Origin: a virus
Length of the DNA: 64,000 bases
Direction: 5' to 3' (one strand)
IMG/VR virus record: IMGVR_UViG_3300049491_001102
Span: 47,464-111,463 of that record
The notes under the pieces were generated by a model. That model saw only the letters and a list, made by a program, of their open reading frames with translations, had not been told where the DNA came from and searched no databases. Made by a program: the position numbers and the translations under genes. This document shows positions 28,887-37,178 of this stretch, one piece after another; within the stretch, counting starts at the first letter, position 1; each line of letters starts with the position of its first letter.

Positions 28887-29383
28887 ACGGTCGCCTTTGT
28901 GTCCCGTCTAAACGATACCAGCAACAAGTTGCGGAAACCACCGGATAGACCGTAACTCCGGGGTTGCGGTTGCATAGACACTAGATTCATCGCTTCGTAG
29001 TCGTCAAGAAGTGAATAATGTTGGTCGAATATTCTCAACAGCTTGGACCCTTTTGGCATGACGGCTTTACCGTTGCTATCTACGAATCCGTTATCTTCGA
29101 GGTCCTGAAAGTGAAAGCAGAGTTTTATCTCTGTTGTGTTTTCATCGCCGAGATTCTTTACATCCAACATTTCAGTCGGGTCGTACTCGGTTTCAACTTG
29201 GCATTCGAGTTGAATCGGGGCCATGTACTGGGTTGTCTCAACACCAGTTGCACGTGAACGTGGAGTTCGAAGAATGTTGTCGTAGCCACCAGTAAATGGC
29301 GCAACTGGACCACGTGTTGCCGTTACATCCAACCTAGCTATATCCGCATACATTGGGAATATTAATCGGCCTCTGTATCCCAT
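28883..29383 (-). CDS. hypothetical neck/head-completion protein
   Basis: The 166-residue protein (start MGYRGRLIFPMYADIARLD) sits between the connector and the gpS-like gene with overlapping start and stop codons. That is the usual place of a head-closure protein. No motif allows a firmer assignment. Confidence 0.62.
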   Translation of the reverse strand: MGYRGRLIFPMYADIARLDVTATRGPVAPFTGGYDNILRTPRSRATGVETTQYMAPIQLECQVETEYDPTEMLDVKNLGDENTTEIKLCFHFQDLEDNGFVDSNGKAVMPKGSKLLRIFDQHYSLLDDYEAMNLVSMQPQPRSYGLSGGFRNLLLVSFRRDTKATV

Positions 29384-30525
29384 TATGCAGCTCCTAACCG
29401 CATTGGTGCCATAAATCTGGATAGGATTTGGTCAATAGTCGGATCGCCAGTTATTCCGGCTTTGAATGACGCGTCAACACCAGTCTCATACCAAACAGTT
29501 TGGTCTCTCGTTCGCTCTTGAATCAAGTTTCCGTGAGATCCGCTCCCAGAACTACTGCCAAAGTTTTTCCATGCCGGACGTACAGATTGCATGGCCATCA
29601 GAATACACACGTACGAAATGAGATCCGGAGTTTTTCCTAACGGTGAGCCATCAGGGTCTGTATAGCCAAACCATCCAGTCATTCGAACATTTTGCTGCCC
29701 AACAGCGAATCTCGTTTGGTACGCACCTTCGCGATAGCGTGTGAATTCCTCACCTGTGTACGAATCCATCCCATAAAGGGCGTAACAATTGATGAACTCT
29801 ATTTTTGGGTTTGCACGGTCATCCGGGTTTATGAGACCACGCATATGTCGATTGTAGATTCGTAGATTCTCAAGAGCGACTGGTATTTCAGAAGGTGACA
29901 CTGAATCAAATACGTAGTCGATGTCGCAAATACCAATGATTGGGTCCTCTAACAAAATCATTGGACCACCGACACCGTCGACATCAATCGTCTTAAAACG
30001 TGGCTCAAAGAATCTTCGCGTTATGTTCTCAATTCTTCGGCTTGCAATCTCAATAGCCATCTTCAACCGAGCGTCGTTGAAGGCAACTGGAACACCTTCA
30101 TCACGCATTTGAGCAATAGAGGCATAGCCATCTGGTATGAGTGACCCAACAGCAAGGAGAGGAAAAACCGTTTTCCACGTTTCTTCGTCCGCAGTATTGG
30201 TCAACTCTGCAAACCAATTTACCGTGTAGTTTCCAAGTGGGTCACCAACCAAGAATGCGATGGTCGGTGCATAGCCACAATTAACCGCTTCAGTCGTCAG
30301 GTTGACGGCCGTGCGCGCAACCTTAACAGTGCCATCTGGGTATAGCACCTCGTACTCAAGCGAATACGGGGTAGCCATGCGGCCACCACCTGTTGGATCG
30401 CTTTTAACGTAAGCGAAGTAGATTTTCGGGTTGGTTACCGACGAAGTTTCGCCCCGTACGAGTGCGAGCATGGGCCCATCATAGCCCAAAAAGAAGGCGT
30501 TGAATGAGAGAGCAAGCTCCCCCAA
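29383..30525 (-). CDS. head-tail connector/adaptor protein
   Basis: The 380-residue protein begins with a beta domain (about 1-120) and continues as a helical domain of gp6-like connector type: ARLKMAIEIASRRIENITRR followed by FFEPRFKTIDVDGVGGPMIL and PDLISYVCILMAMQS. It should form the ring under the portal. The N-terminal domain is an addition compared with simple gp6 connectors. Confidence 0.68.
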   Translation of the reverse strand: MGELALSFNAFFLGYDGPMLALVRGETSSVTNPKIYFAYVKSDPTGGGRMATPYSLEYEVLYPDGTVKVARTAVNLTTEAVNCGYAPTIAFLVGDPLGNYTVNWFAELTNTADEETWKTVFPLLAVGSLIPDGYASIAQMRDEGVPVAFNDARLKMAIEIASRRIENITRRFFEPRFKTIDVDGVGGPMILLEDPIIGICDIDYVFDSVSPSEIPVALENLRIYNRHMRGLINPDDRANPKIEFINCYALYGMDSYTGEEFTRYREGAYQTRFAVGQQNVRMTGWFGYTDPDGSPLGKTPDLISYVCILMAMQSVRPAWKNFGSSSGSGSHGNLIQERTRDQTVWYETGVDASFKAGITGDPTIDQILSRFMAPMRLGAA

Positions 30526-30572
30526 ACAACGCCAGCAGCCAGACGAGTTGGCCGAGTCGATCCTAACCCAAC

Positions 30573-31316
30573 TTAGAGCTGATCACCACGGCGACGAGGT
30601 TGCCGAGCCGGTTCGGCCGAAGTGGTGGCCGTAGGGTTACCCGCTGGTGGCGGCGAACTTTGGTCTTCGCCCGAAGTTTGGCTTCCAGGGTCTTGATCGT
30701 TCTCGCCATCCTCCGGGGTCGCATCCGCAAGCTCTTGCGCTGCCCGTTTGTCCGTTTGAGGCGTGCGAACCCGTTGCTCTTCCTCCACTTTCGCCCATGC
30801 CTTGTCATCCTCAGTTTGAACCGGTGTGCGAGGTGCCACACTCGGTTTTGACCGAACAACCGGAGGGGACAAGGGCGGAGTCGAAACGCTATTTTCCAGG
30901 TACCCGGCCGGAAGATCCGGCACGGATTCCGCATCGGGGTCATAGCGCCAAAGCGGTGCTTCTGGTTGATTAACACGACTTTCTACGGGCGCGTAAACCC
31001 GCTTATAGAGCTCAGTATCCTTCACGCGAGACGCGGACTGATTAGCGAACGGATTCCCCTCTTGGATATCGATAGCACGAGCTTGCTCTTCAGTTACAAC
31101 ATCGAAGATGCGTTTCCCGACTTCATTGCGCTGAAGAGCTAACAACTGACCGAGTTGGTCAGAAACACTGTACCAGAGGCTCTTCCCTTGAGAAGAGTAC
31201 CCTTCCACGAACACTTTCCCACCAAAGGTGTAGCGGCGACTCGTACGGCCATGACGGGGGGAATGAGGTTTGATGCGCGCGAACATAAAAAACCGGCAGG
31301 GTGTCTGCCGGTTCAC
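30573..31316 (-). CDS. hypothetical Pro/Gln/Ser-rich head-region protein
   Basis: The first about 110 residues look folded (RRYTFGGKVFVEGYSSQGKS). The C-terminal 120 are low-complexity and charged (PSVAPRTPVQTEDDKAW, ending RQPRRRGDQL). The GTG at 31316 has an AGG six bases upstream, but its first ten codons are the hairpin and T-run of a terminator. The ATG at 31286 begins right after that T-run and has no clear ribosome binding site, so the start is uncertain. Confidence 0.6.
   Translation of the reverse strand: MNRQTPCRFFMFARIKPHSPRHGRTSRRYTFGGKVFVEGYSSQGKSLWYSVSDQLGQLLALQRNEVGKRIFDVVTEEQARAIDIQEGNPFANQSASRVKDTELYKRVYAPVESRVNQPEAPLWRYDPDAESVPDLPAGYLENSVSTPPLSPPVVRSKPSVAPRTPVQTEDDKAWAKVEEEQRVRTPQTDKRAAQELADATPEDGENDQDPGSQTSGEDQSSPPPAGNPTATTSAEPARQPRRRGDQL
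31287..31313 (-). terminator. rho-independent terminator after capsid-associated gene
   Basis: On the minus strand AACCGGCAG and CTGCCGGTT form a nine-pair stem with a five-base loop, followed by TTTTTT. It closes the unit carrying the capsid protein and the 114-residue protein, and overlaps the possible start of the next gene. Read-through must supply the downstream tail genes unless another promoter exists. Confidence 0.85.
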
Positions 31317-31366
31317 TGTAACCTGTCTCGAAAGTGTGTCAATACTGGTCAGTTTCCTGACCCAGA

Positions 31367-31711
31367 TTAGTTCGCTTCGACGTACAGGTGCAAAGTCGAC
31401 GTGCTCAAGTTCGCGTCCGCTTGAGCAGCGCCGGCGGCGATCGTGTTCAAGAAGATCGCTTTCGTGGACGGTTTGTAACGCACCAGGTGAGTGATCGCCG
31501 TGGGAGCTGCCGTAAGCACTCCATAACCGTGCACGTAGTTCACGTTCACGGCATGACCAACAACCTTTCGAACAACCGTCTCAATCTCCGAGCCATCTGC
31601 AGCGGTATACGCCGCGTCGCCGGGGATAGTGATGTAGATCCGAAAAGTCGGGCGCATGGTCGTCTGACCATCTTCACCCTGTACAACTCCAGAAGCTGGG
31701 ATAAGTGCCAT
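31367..31711 (-). CDS. putative capsid decoration protein
   Basis: The 114-residue protein (MALIPASGVVQGEDGQTTMR) has strands and an Ala-rich C-terminus ending LHLYVEAN. It is encoded directly after the major capsid protein and is followed by a strong terminator, which suggests high-copy expression with the capsid. I infer decoration or cement function from position; no family motif is visible. Confidence 0.6.
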   Translation of the reverse strand: MALIPASGVVQGEDGQTTMRPTFRIYITIPGDAAYTAADGSEIETVVRKVVGHAVNVNYVHGYGVLTAAPTAITHLVRYKPSTKAIFLNTIAAGAAQADANLSTSTLHLYVEAN

Positions 31712-31741
31712 TGTTTGTTCTCCGGTACAAAAGTTGAACTT

Positions 31742-31758
31742 TGCCCGCTAAGCGGGCA
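31742..31758 (-). other. strong hairpin between capsid and decoration genes
   Basis: TGCCCGC and GCGGGCA pair perfectly around a three-base loop in the gap between the two genes. No T-run follows, so it is not an intrinsic terminator. It may stabilise or mark a processing site in the highly expressed capsid mRNA. Confidence 0.5.
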
Positions 31759-31776
31759 CGAGCTGCCTAGTTTAGG

Positions 31777-32724
31777 CTACCCAACCTTGATGCCAGTTGC
31801 CTTCACAACGGCGGGTTCGTGGGCGTATTTGACGTCAAAGCGAACCGACGTCACAATGATGAGCTCACTAGCGGTGATATCCTTGTCGGTTTCCATCGTG
31901 ATCTTGCGTTGAAAGCCGAGCACGATGTTCTTGGGGTCCAGCAAGAGCGCGTAGGACTCATCATTCCCGGAACCAAGGTTCTCCGGGAACATCGGCACGT
32001 CGATGACCTTCATGCCGTTGTAGTTGATGTTGTTCAGCGAAGCTGCGTAAGCACCCAAAGCTTGGTCGCCCACATCGGTAGCGCGATTGGCCACTGAATC
32101 GCGATAGTCGATTTCTGCCTGGTTCGACACCAAGTAGAGCATCCGCGATCGGTCCATGAACTCGCTCGGCATCGTCTTCTGCATGTCGCGAAGCGTGTTC
32201 TTGTCGAGCGACACACCGCCGGCAGCCACAACGTTGGACGCAGCCTGCTTAACGATGCCATCCAACTCTGCAAGGTCCGGGTCCGCCGAAGTGGTGTCAC
32301 CCTGGATGACGATCTCATCCATGTCCCGTGCGACCGCGCCGGAAGCCGTCTCCATGACCGTGTTGACCAAGCCACCGCGCTCGATTTGGTCCTCCAACAC
32401 TTCATTGCCAAGGCGAATCTCCGCCTTGAACAAATGAGTGGTCAAGGTGACCTTCCCCAGCGTGGGTTTGGCCCGCTGATTGCTCGACAACGCAACTTGG
32501 GGTTTCGCCGCGTGCAAGATGCGGGTCGGGAAATAGAGCTTGTCGATTTCCGCCGTCGGGCCCGACATCGTCTGCACGGAAATCAATGGCAAAACTTTTG
32601 CCTGCTTGATCGTAATGCGCAAAAAGTTTGCTGCTTGCTGTGCAACGAGCAAACCGCCGGAAGTCAAATCAGACAGTGCAAGGTCTGCTTTTTCAAGGAG
32701 AGCTTTATTCTGGAGAGTGGCCAT
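31777..32724 (-). CDS. major capsid protein (HK97 fold)
   Basis: The 315-residue protein follows the protease and scaffold genes. It shows a capsid-like layout: N-arm (LTSGGLLVAQQAANFLRITI), a long helix region (LGNEVLEDQIERGGLVNTVM, GAVARDMDEIVIQGDTT) and a C-terminal beta end (LLLDPKNIVLGFQRKITMET). It is encoded in the usual place for the HK97-like coat protein. Confidence 0.9.
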   Translation of the reverse strand: MATLQNKALLEKADLALSDLTSGGLLVAQQAANFLRITIKQAKVLPLISVQTMSGPTAEIDKLYFPTRILHAAKPQVALSSNQRAKPTLGKVTLTTHLFKAEIRLGNEVLEDQIERGGLVNTVMETASGAVARDMDEIVIQGDTTSADPDLAELDGIVKQAASNVVAAGGVSLDKNTLRDMQKTMPSEFMDRSRMLYLVSNQAEIDYRDSVANRATDVGDQALGAYAASLNNINYNGMKVIDVPMFPENLGSGNDESYALLLDPKNIVLGFQRKITMETDKDITASELIIVTSVRFDVKYAHEPAVVKATGIKVG

Positions 32725-32767
32725 GTGTTGTCCTTAGTATGAACGGAACTGTGACTTTTGTTGACGA

Positions 32768-33346
32768 TTACAGGCTCGACTTGCGGTCAAATTCCGCCCA
32801 TGGATCTTTCGTTGCTTCCCCAGTAGCGGCCTGCTCATCCTTAGCAACGTTAGAAGTTGCTGTACTGGGTGTGACATGCATTTTTGCAACTTGAGCCAAT
32901 GTTTCAAGTGCAGCGGTAATCTGTTGAGTTGGGACCACGTTCGATGCTTTCGTCACCACTAAAGCACCCAAACCGGCACCCTTAGCAACATCTTCCATTG
33001 GAGGAGTAACGGCTGGTTCCTGCGGTGGTGTTTGTGCTGCCGGAGGTTCAGCAGCCGCGGGAGTTGGCGCTTCATCCCCATCCTTCAGCAGGAGGTTCAA
33101 AATAGCCGTTTTTTCCCGCAAGGCTTTCAAGCCTTCAGGAGTAGACGCGTCGAGTTTTTGGAGCTCGGCGACTACCACTGCAATACCTTCTGCTGATTCT
33201 TTGCCCTTCAATAGTTTTCCGCGCATATCTGCCTTTACAACCAAGAATTCGCGCTTGTTCGCGGCGGCCGTCACCAGCGACACCTCATGAACCGTTAGGT
33301 CCTCAAGTCGATGTGTGGCATCAGCATTTCCCTTGGCCGTTTTCAT
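32768..33346 (-). CDS. capsid scaffolding protein carrying XkdF-type 'EVSLV' motif
   Basis: The 192-residue protein begins with HRLEDLTVHEVSLVTAAANK, a motif that in XkdF-like proteins follows the protease domain. It continues with helix, an Ala/Pro linker (PAAAEPPAAQTPPQEP) and a C-terminal end DPWAEFDRKSSL, as in scaffolds that must bind coat. The frame is the same as that of the protease upstream and only one TGA (33380-33382) separates them. The start at 33346 has GAGG close upstream. Confidence 0.75.
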   Translation of the reverse strand: MKTAKGNADATHRLEDLTVHEVSLVTAAANKREFLVVKADMRGKLLKGKESAEGIAVVVAELQKLDASTPEGLKALREKTAILNLLLKDGDEAPTPAAAEPPAAQTPPQEPAVTPPMEDVAKGAGLGALVVTKASNVVPTQQITAALETLAQVAKMHVTPSTATSNVAKDEQAATGEATKDPWAEFDRKSSL

Positions 33347-33379
33347 ATACCTCAAAGGTAGAGCAACTAGTGCGGCCAA

Positions 33380-35311
33380 TCAATTCTTTTCGATAGCGAC
33401 TCGTTCAGCATACCCACCGAACGAGAACCCAGTAATGGCCCCGGACTTCACCGCAAGCCACAGATCATCGTCGAGAACACGCACGGCCATTAGCCACGAT
33501 CCTTTTTTGACGTAACCGGCATCGCCGGGCGCACCCTCGTCAACTTTTGCAATGTAGGATTCGACGATCTTAACTTGAGAATTGATGAACTGCTTATGTT
33601 GCAGTCCGATATTCCGGAAGTCTTCTAGAAACCCATAAGCTGCTTTCTTCACTTCAGCAGCACTCTGGGTATCACCCTGGGTATCGGTTTCTTCCGGCTC
33701 GGCGACTACTCCCAACACGTATCGCTCGTCATTTTCCGCTTTTAGGACAACACGAACTTTTTCGGTCGCCTTATTCATCCTGTTCAGGACTGGATTCTCG
33801 GCCGGTGTTGGAACTGCCAGAATACCAAGCCGCGATTTAGCGATAGGAGTTGCACTCTCTTGATAAACGGGGAGCAAAACCTCGTGACCGAAATCAACGT
33901 TTGTAGCGAATAACCGATCGAATGCTCCGGCATCGTTAATCTTGAACAATCGCCCGATGCTACCAAGTGAAGCACGATTTTCGGCTGAATCATCAGCACC
34001 AATCACAAACTTTGATTTGGCCACAACAGCACAAACATCCGCCAGCTCATCTTGACTGGGGACATCCATCAACATCAACACATTGGATTTGCGGAAGATC
34101 GCTGCTTCTGCCCGCCAATCTTCTTCTGCAAATGGGCTCACAACCGGGATGTCTCGTGGCAGGCAATCGGTGAGTTTAGAAATCCAGGTTGGAATCCCAG
34201 CCGATGTGGTCTCATCCGGTAGAAACTCGTAAACAGCTTTGTCTACGGTAACAAGTACGAGCTCCTTACCAACAGGTTGGAAACCCATTTCCTCGTTTGT
34301 CGCGAACCCGCTCTCGACGAGCCAATCAAGTGCCTTTTGTGCTCGCTCGCGATCTTCCATCTCCCAGTAGCGAACGGCCACTGGAATCTGTTTTTCTACG
34401 CCGAATGGCAATCCGGAGATTCCTTTTGGGGGGACCCGATTCTTGGTGCAGAGGGCAAGAGGAGTGGACAAAGCAACTTTGCACACCCAGCCTGCAGCCG
34501 TTGGCGTCAACTCCAATCGTTGGGTAAAAACCTCGGACTCAGCGAAGAGCTCGACTCGATCTGGTGTCACCACACCAGCGGACAAAGAGCACTTGCTCAC
34601 CAAGGTGCCAACCCCCGGCGCCGCTTTCCCCACTGGGATTGGTCCTGCGCAAAACACCTCAGGCGTCCATGATGCCACCGCCTTTTGGAGGTCGACTTTG
34701 CCTTCAAAGTCTTTTTTCACTACCGCGGCAAGCGTGAGCGACGAATCACCAAAATCGAAATGCAGTCCTTCTTTGCTGAGTCGCAGCTCGCAAGTCCGCC
34801 CGCTCTTCGTGATCGCGGCGAGGACCGAAGCCGGCGGCGACTTAGCCTCAGCATCTTCGGTTGCAGTTTCGAACATAAGCTCATAGATGTCTTTCGACGT
34901 TAATGAGCGAAGTATTTCTCCATTGTACACAAGCGTGTGCGAATGGACGCCGTCAAAAGCGGTTGACGTTGGCTGCGGTTGATGCCCATGAGTGCCATCA
35001 ACCGATGTCCATTGCGTTGTCCCGTCTGGATACGTAACTTTGTGCGTGTGCTCGCCGCTCCACCAGATGTAAAATTCGGAACTGTAGTTATCGAGCCAAT
35101 GCTGGTGCTCGCCACCCTCTTCTGTGACGATCACTGTACCGTCGGGTAGTTGGAATTTGTGCGTGTGGGCACCATCCTTTTGCGTTTTACCGGCTTCCAC
35201 GTCCAACAAGTGGACATGAATGCCATCTTCAGCAGTACCCGACGGAAGTGACTTAGCTAGCTTTTGGCTCACGGTTGAAGTCTCCTGTACCCCAGGGATC
35301 TTTACCATCAT
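33380..35311 (-). CDS. XkdF-like prohead protease with His-rich N-terminal extension
   Basis: Residues about 505-640 match the XkdF-like putative serine protease family: NDERYVLGVVAEPEETDTQG, DFRNIGLQHKQFINSQVKIV, ESYIAKVDEG, GSWLMAVRVLDDDLWLAVKS and GAITGFSFGGYAER. It should cleave scaffold during prohead maturation. The N-terminal about 125 residues are His-rich repeats (DGAHTHKFQLPDG, GGEHQHWL, SGEHTHKVTYPDG, DGTHGHQ, DGVHSHT). About 370 residues of unknown fold follow. The usual family members lack both parts. The start overlaps the gene upstream by 59 bases. Confidence 0.8.
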   Translation of the reverse strand: MMVKIPGVQETSTVSQKLAKSLPSGTAEDGIHVHLLDVEAGKTQKDGAHTHKFQLPDGTVIVTEEGGEHQHWLDNYSSEFYIWWSGEHTHKVTYPDGTTQWTSVDGTHGHQPQPTSTAFDGVHSHTLVYNGEILRSLTSKDIYELMFETATEDAEAKSPPASVLAAITKSGRTCELRLSKEGLHFDFGDSSLTLAAVVKKDFEGKVDLQKAVASWTPEVFCAGPIPVGKAAPGVGTLVSKCSLSAGVVTPDRVELFAESEVFTQRLELTPTAAGWVCKVALSTPLALCTKNRVPPKGISGLPFGVEKQIPVAVRYWEMEDRERAQKALDWLVESGFATNEEMGFQPVGKELVLVTVDKAVYEFLPDETTSAGIPTWISKLTDCLPRDIPVVSPFAEEDWRAEAAIFRKSNVLMLMDVPSQDELADVCAVVAKSKFVIGADDSAENRASLGSIGRLFKINDAGAFDRLFATNVDFGHEVLLPVYQESATPIAKSRLGILAVPTPAENPVLNRMNKATEKVRVVLKAENDERYVLGVVAEPEETDTQGDTQSAAEVKKAAYGFLEDFRNIGLQHKQFINSQVKIVESYIAKVDEGAPGDAGYVKKGSWLMAVRVLDDDLWLAVKSGAITGFSFGGYAERVAIEKN

Positions 35312-35681
35312 TTTTGACGACTGGCAGATTGTCGCTGAAGTTCGTCACTGGCGTAGCGCTGCGAGCTTCAATGACCTTGCGGGTCATTGACGACCATGCG
35401 GTCATCGATTCTACGGACATTGGCCCGGTCAACATGGGGAAGCGGAAGGAGGAATTGTCGCTCCACGACCCGCTATCCGCGAGAAGTTTGGTGACCTCGA
35501 CGACTTCGCGAATCGCCTTGAGCTGCACGATTTGGTCGCGGGTCATCATCTTTTCGGTTTCGACCAAAGCAGCTTTCAAGGTGGATTCGAACCCATCTGG
35601 CGTGAGCTCTTTCGTCAGCCCGTCGGTGAGCTGGGTAACATGAGTATCGATTTTTTGGAGGGTGCTGACGTAGTCAATCAT
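35253..35681 (-). CDS. hypothetical head-region protein
   Basis: The 142-residue helical protein (MIDYVSTLQKIDTHVTQLTD) ends NDGKDPWGTGDFNREPKAS. That ending shares the D-P-W-x-x-x-D/F pattern of the scaffold C-terminus (DPWAEFDRKSS), so both tails may bind the same partner, perhaps the coat. The start at 35681 has GGTGA five bases upstream; an earlier in-frame TTG has none. Confidence 0.6.
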   Translation of the reverse strand: MIDYVSTLQKIDTHVTQLTDGLTKELTPDGFESTLKAALVETEKMMTRDQIVQLKAIREVVEVTKLLADSGSWSDNSSFRFPMLTGPMSVESMTAWSSMTRKVIEARSATPVTNFSDNLPVVKNDGKDPWGTGDFNREPKAS

Positions 35682-35685
35682 AATT

Positions 35686-35997
35686 TCACCGTGCAAACCA
35701 ACCGTTACGTTTTGACACTTGGTGTTCCAACTTGTCCAAAGCAGCTTTTAAGACTTCGAACATTTGGTCACAAGCTCTTTGGAAACTGAACCCGTGGTCA
35801 TTTCTCAGACGCTTAAACGCCATATAGCAGATATTCGTGCGCCGCTTGTGCTCCGCTGCCGTTTGATGCCGCATTGGATGCGTCTCAAATGACTCGGTGA
35901 CGTCGCGAGCAATAGCGGCGATCAAAATCTTCTGCTTGGTGCCATCGGACATGTCGACGGTCGACGATGGGACAAGGACTGACGGGGTACCGGTCAT
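35686..35997 (-). CDS. hypothetical small helical protein
   Basis: A 103-residue basic, helical protein (RHQTAAEHKRRTNICYMAFK) between the Mu F-like gene and the next head gene. It has no recognisable family, and its place suggests a head assembly factor. Confidence 0.55.
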   Translation of the reverse strand: MTGTPSVLVPSSTVDMSDGTKQKILIAAIARDVTESFETHPMRHQTAAEHKRRTNICYMAFKRLRNDHGFSFQRACDQMFEVLKAALDKLEHQVSKRNGWFAR

Positions 35998-36020
35998 TTA
36001 TGACCCCGAGAATAGCGCGC

Positions 36021-37178
36021 CTAGAAGTCAACCTCAACCGTACTGCGACAGAACCCGTGAAGGGGCGGCATCATAATGCCGGCAGACGCTAGAGAAGCGG
36101 ATGACGCCAATTTTACGTAATCACCAGCGTCATCGATGTTCCCAACACCTGATCGTCCAATAACACCAACTTGGAACTCACTTCCGTCCAGGTACTTAAC
36201 ATACATTTCAGTTGTACCATCTGCCAAAGGTCTATTTCTAACCCATGGTAAGATGTCTTTTACCGCATCATGCGTGTACCCAGACGCCATATCCACTTGA
36301 TTAAACTTCTGGAGAGCGACACTAACTTCCCAGACTTTCCCGTGGAGCGCACGACATATATCAGTCGTCCTCTCATCCATTACTGCTACAAAGCGATAGT
36401 GAGTGAACCCTGCCTCTTTGAACGTTACTAATTGAGTATTTGTCCGCGCACGATTCATCGTGGCGTAAGAGTATATTCCCCAGTAAGACTTTGGTTTATC
36501 TATGCCCGCCAACGTAGCGGCTTTAACCAAGTCTTCTGTAATATACTCTGCGCGCAAACCGGACTGAAGTCCATCAGCTACTATTTTACGCGCTGTAGAG
36601 GAAAACGCAGTAGAATGGCGTTTATACTCATCCGTTACATAAATAGACTGCGAACGCAAAATGTTGTTTGCGATCCCAGGATGCTGAGCATCAAAACTCG
36701 CGGTCACCCCAGCGCCCGGTGTGCCGAACAATCCCCCGAGCACACCGCCGCCACCTGACGATCCTCCGCCACCAAATCCAAGAACTCCTGGTGTTGAGGG
36801 TAAGCGATCACTCGTAGCCTGGGCAGTTCCATTGATGAGGTCCGCCAACGAAGCAGCCGTTGGCGCACGCACAAGGTCAGCTACCTCAACACCTGCAGCC
36901 GTAAAAAGCTTGGACACCGCAAGAATCACGGCCGCAACTTGGTCCAACGACATGTTGGTCCAGTTCACATCAAGCATTTGCACCGCGCGGTCGACCGTAC
37001 GCTGATCGATAGGCGCTGATGCTTCGCTCAAATCCTCAGCGAACTGTTCTGCGACCAGAACAAAATCGTCGGGTTTTGTGGGGTCGTCGGCTTTCCCAAC
37101 TTTCCCATAAGCTCGCAAGATTCGAGCAGCTCCTTTTGCTGTTCGGTGTGCGTGCGTGCAACTACAGCTCGGATTCAT
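36021..37178 (-). CDS. Mu F / SPP1 gp7-like head morphogenesis protein
   Basis: The C-terminal region has the Mu F-like signature: NRARTNTQLVTFKEAGFTHY, RFVAVMDERTTDICRALHGK and HGFCRSTVEV. The 385-residue product is a minor capsid protein made with the portal. The start at 37178 has AAGGA nine bases upstream and overlaps the portal stop by 17 bases. The N-terminus holds a Cys/His cluster (CSCTHAHR). The middle contains a Gly-rich linker (GFGGGGSSGGGGVLGGLFG). Confidence 0.85.
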   Translation of the reverse strand: MNPSCSCTHAHRTAKGAARILRAYGKVGKADDPTKPDDFVLVAEQFAEDLSEASAPIDQRTVDRAVQMLDVNWTNMSLDQVAAVILAVSKLFTAAGVEVADLVRAPTAASLADLINGTAQATSDRLPSTPGVLGFGGGGSSGGGGVLGGLFGTPGAGVTASFDAQHPGIANNILRSQSIYVTDEYKRHSTAFSSTARKIVADGLQSGLRAEYITEDLVKAATLAGIDKPKSYWGIYSYATMNRARTNTQLVTFKEAGFTHYRFVAVMDERTTDICRALHGKVWEVSVALQKFNQVDMASGYTHDAVKDILPWVRNRPLADGTTEMYVKYLDGSEFQVGVIGRSGVGNIDDAGDYVKLASSASLASAGIMMPPLHGFCRSTVEVDF

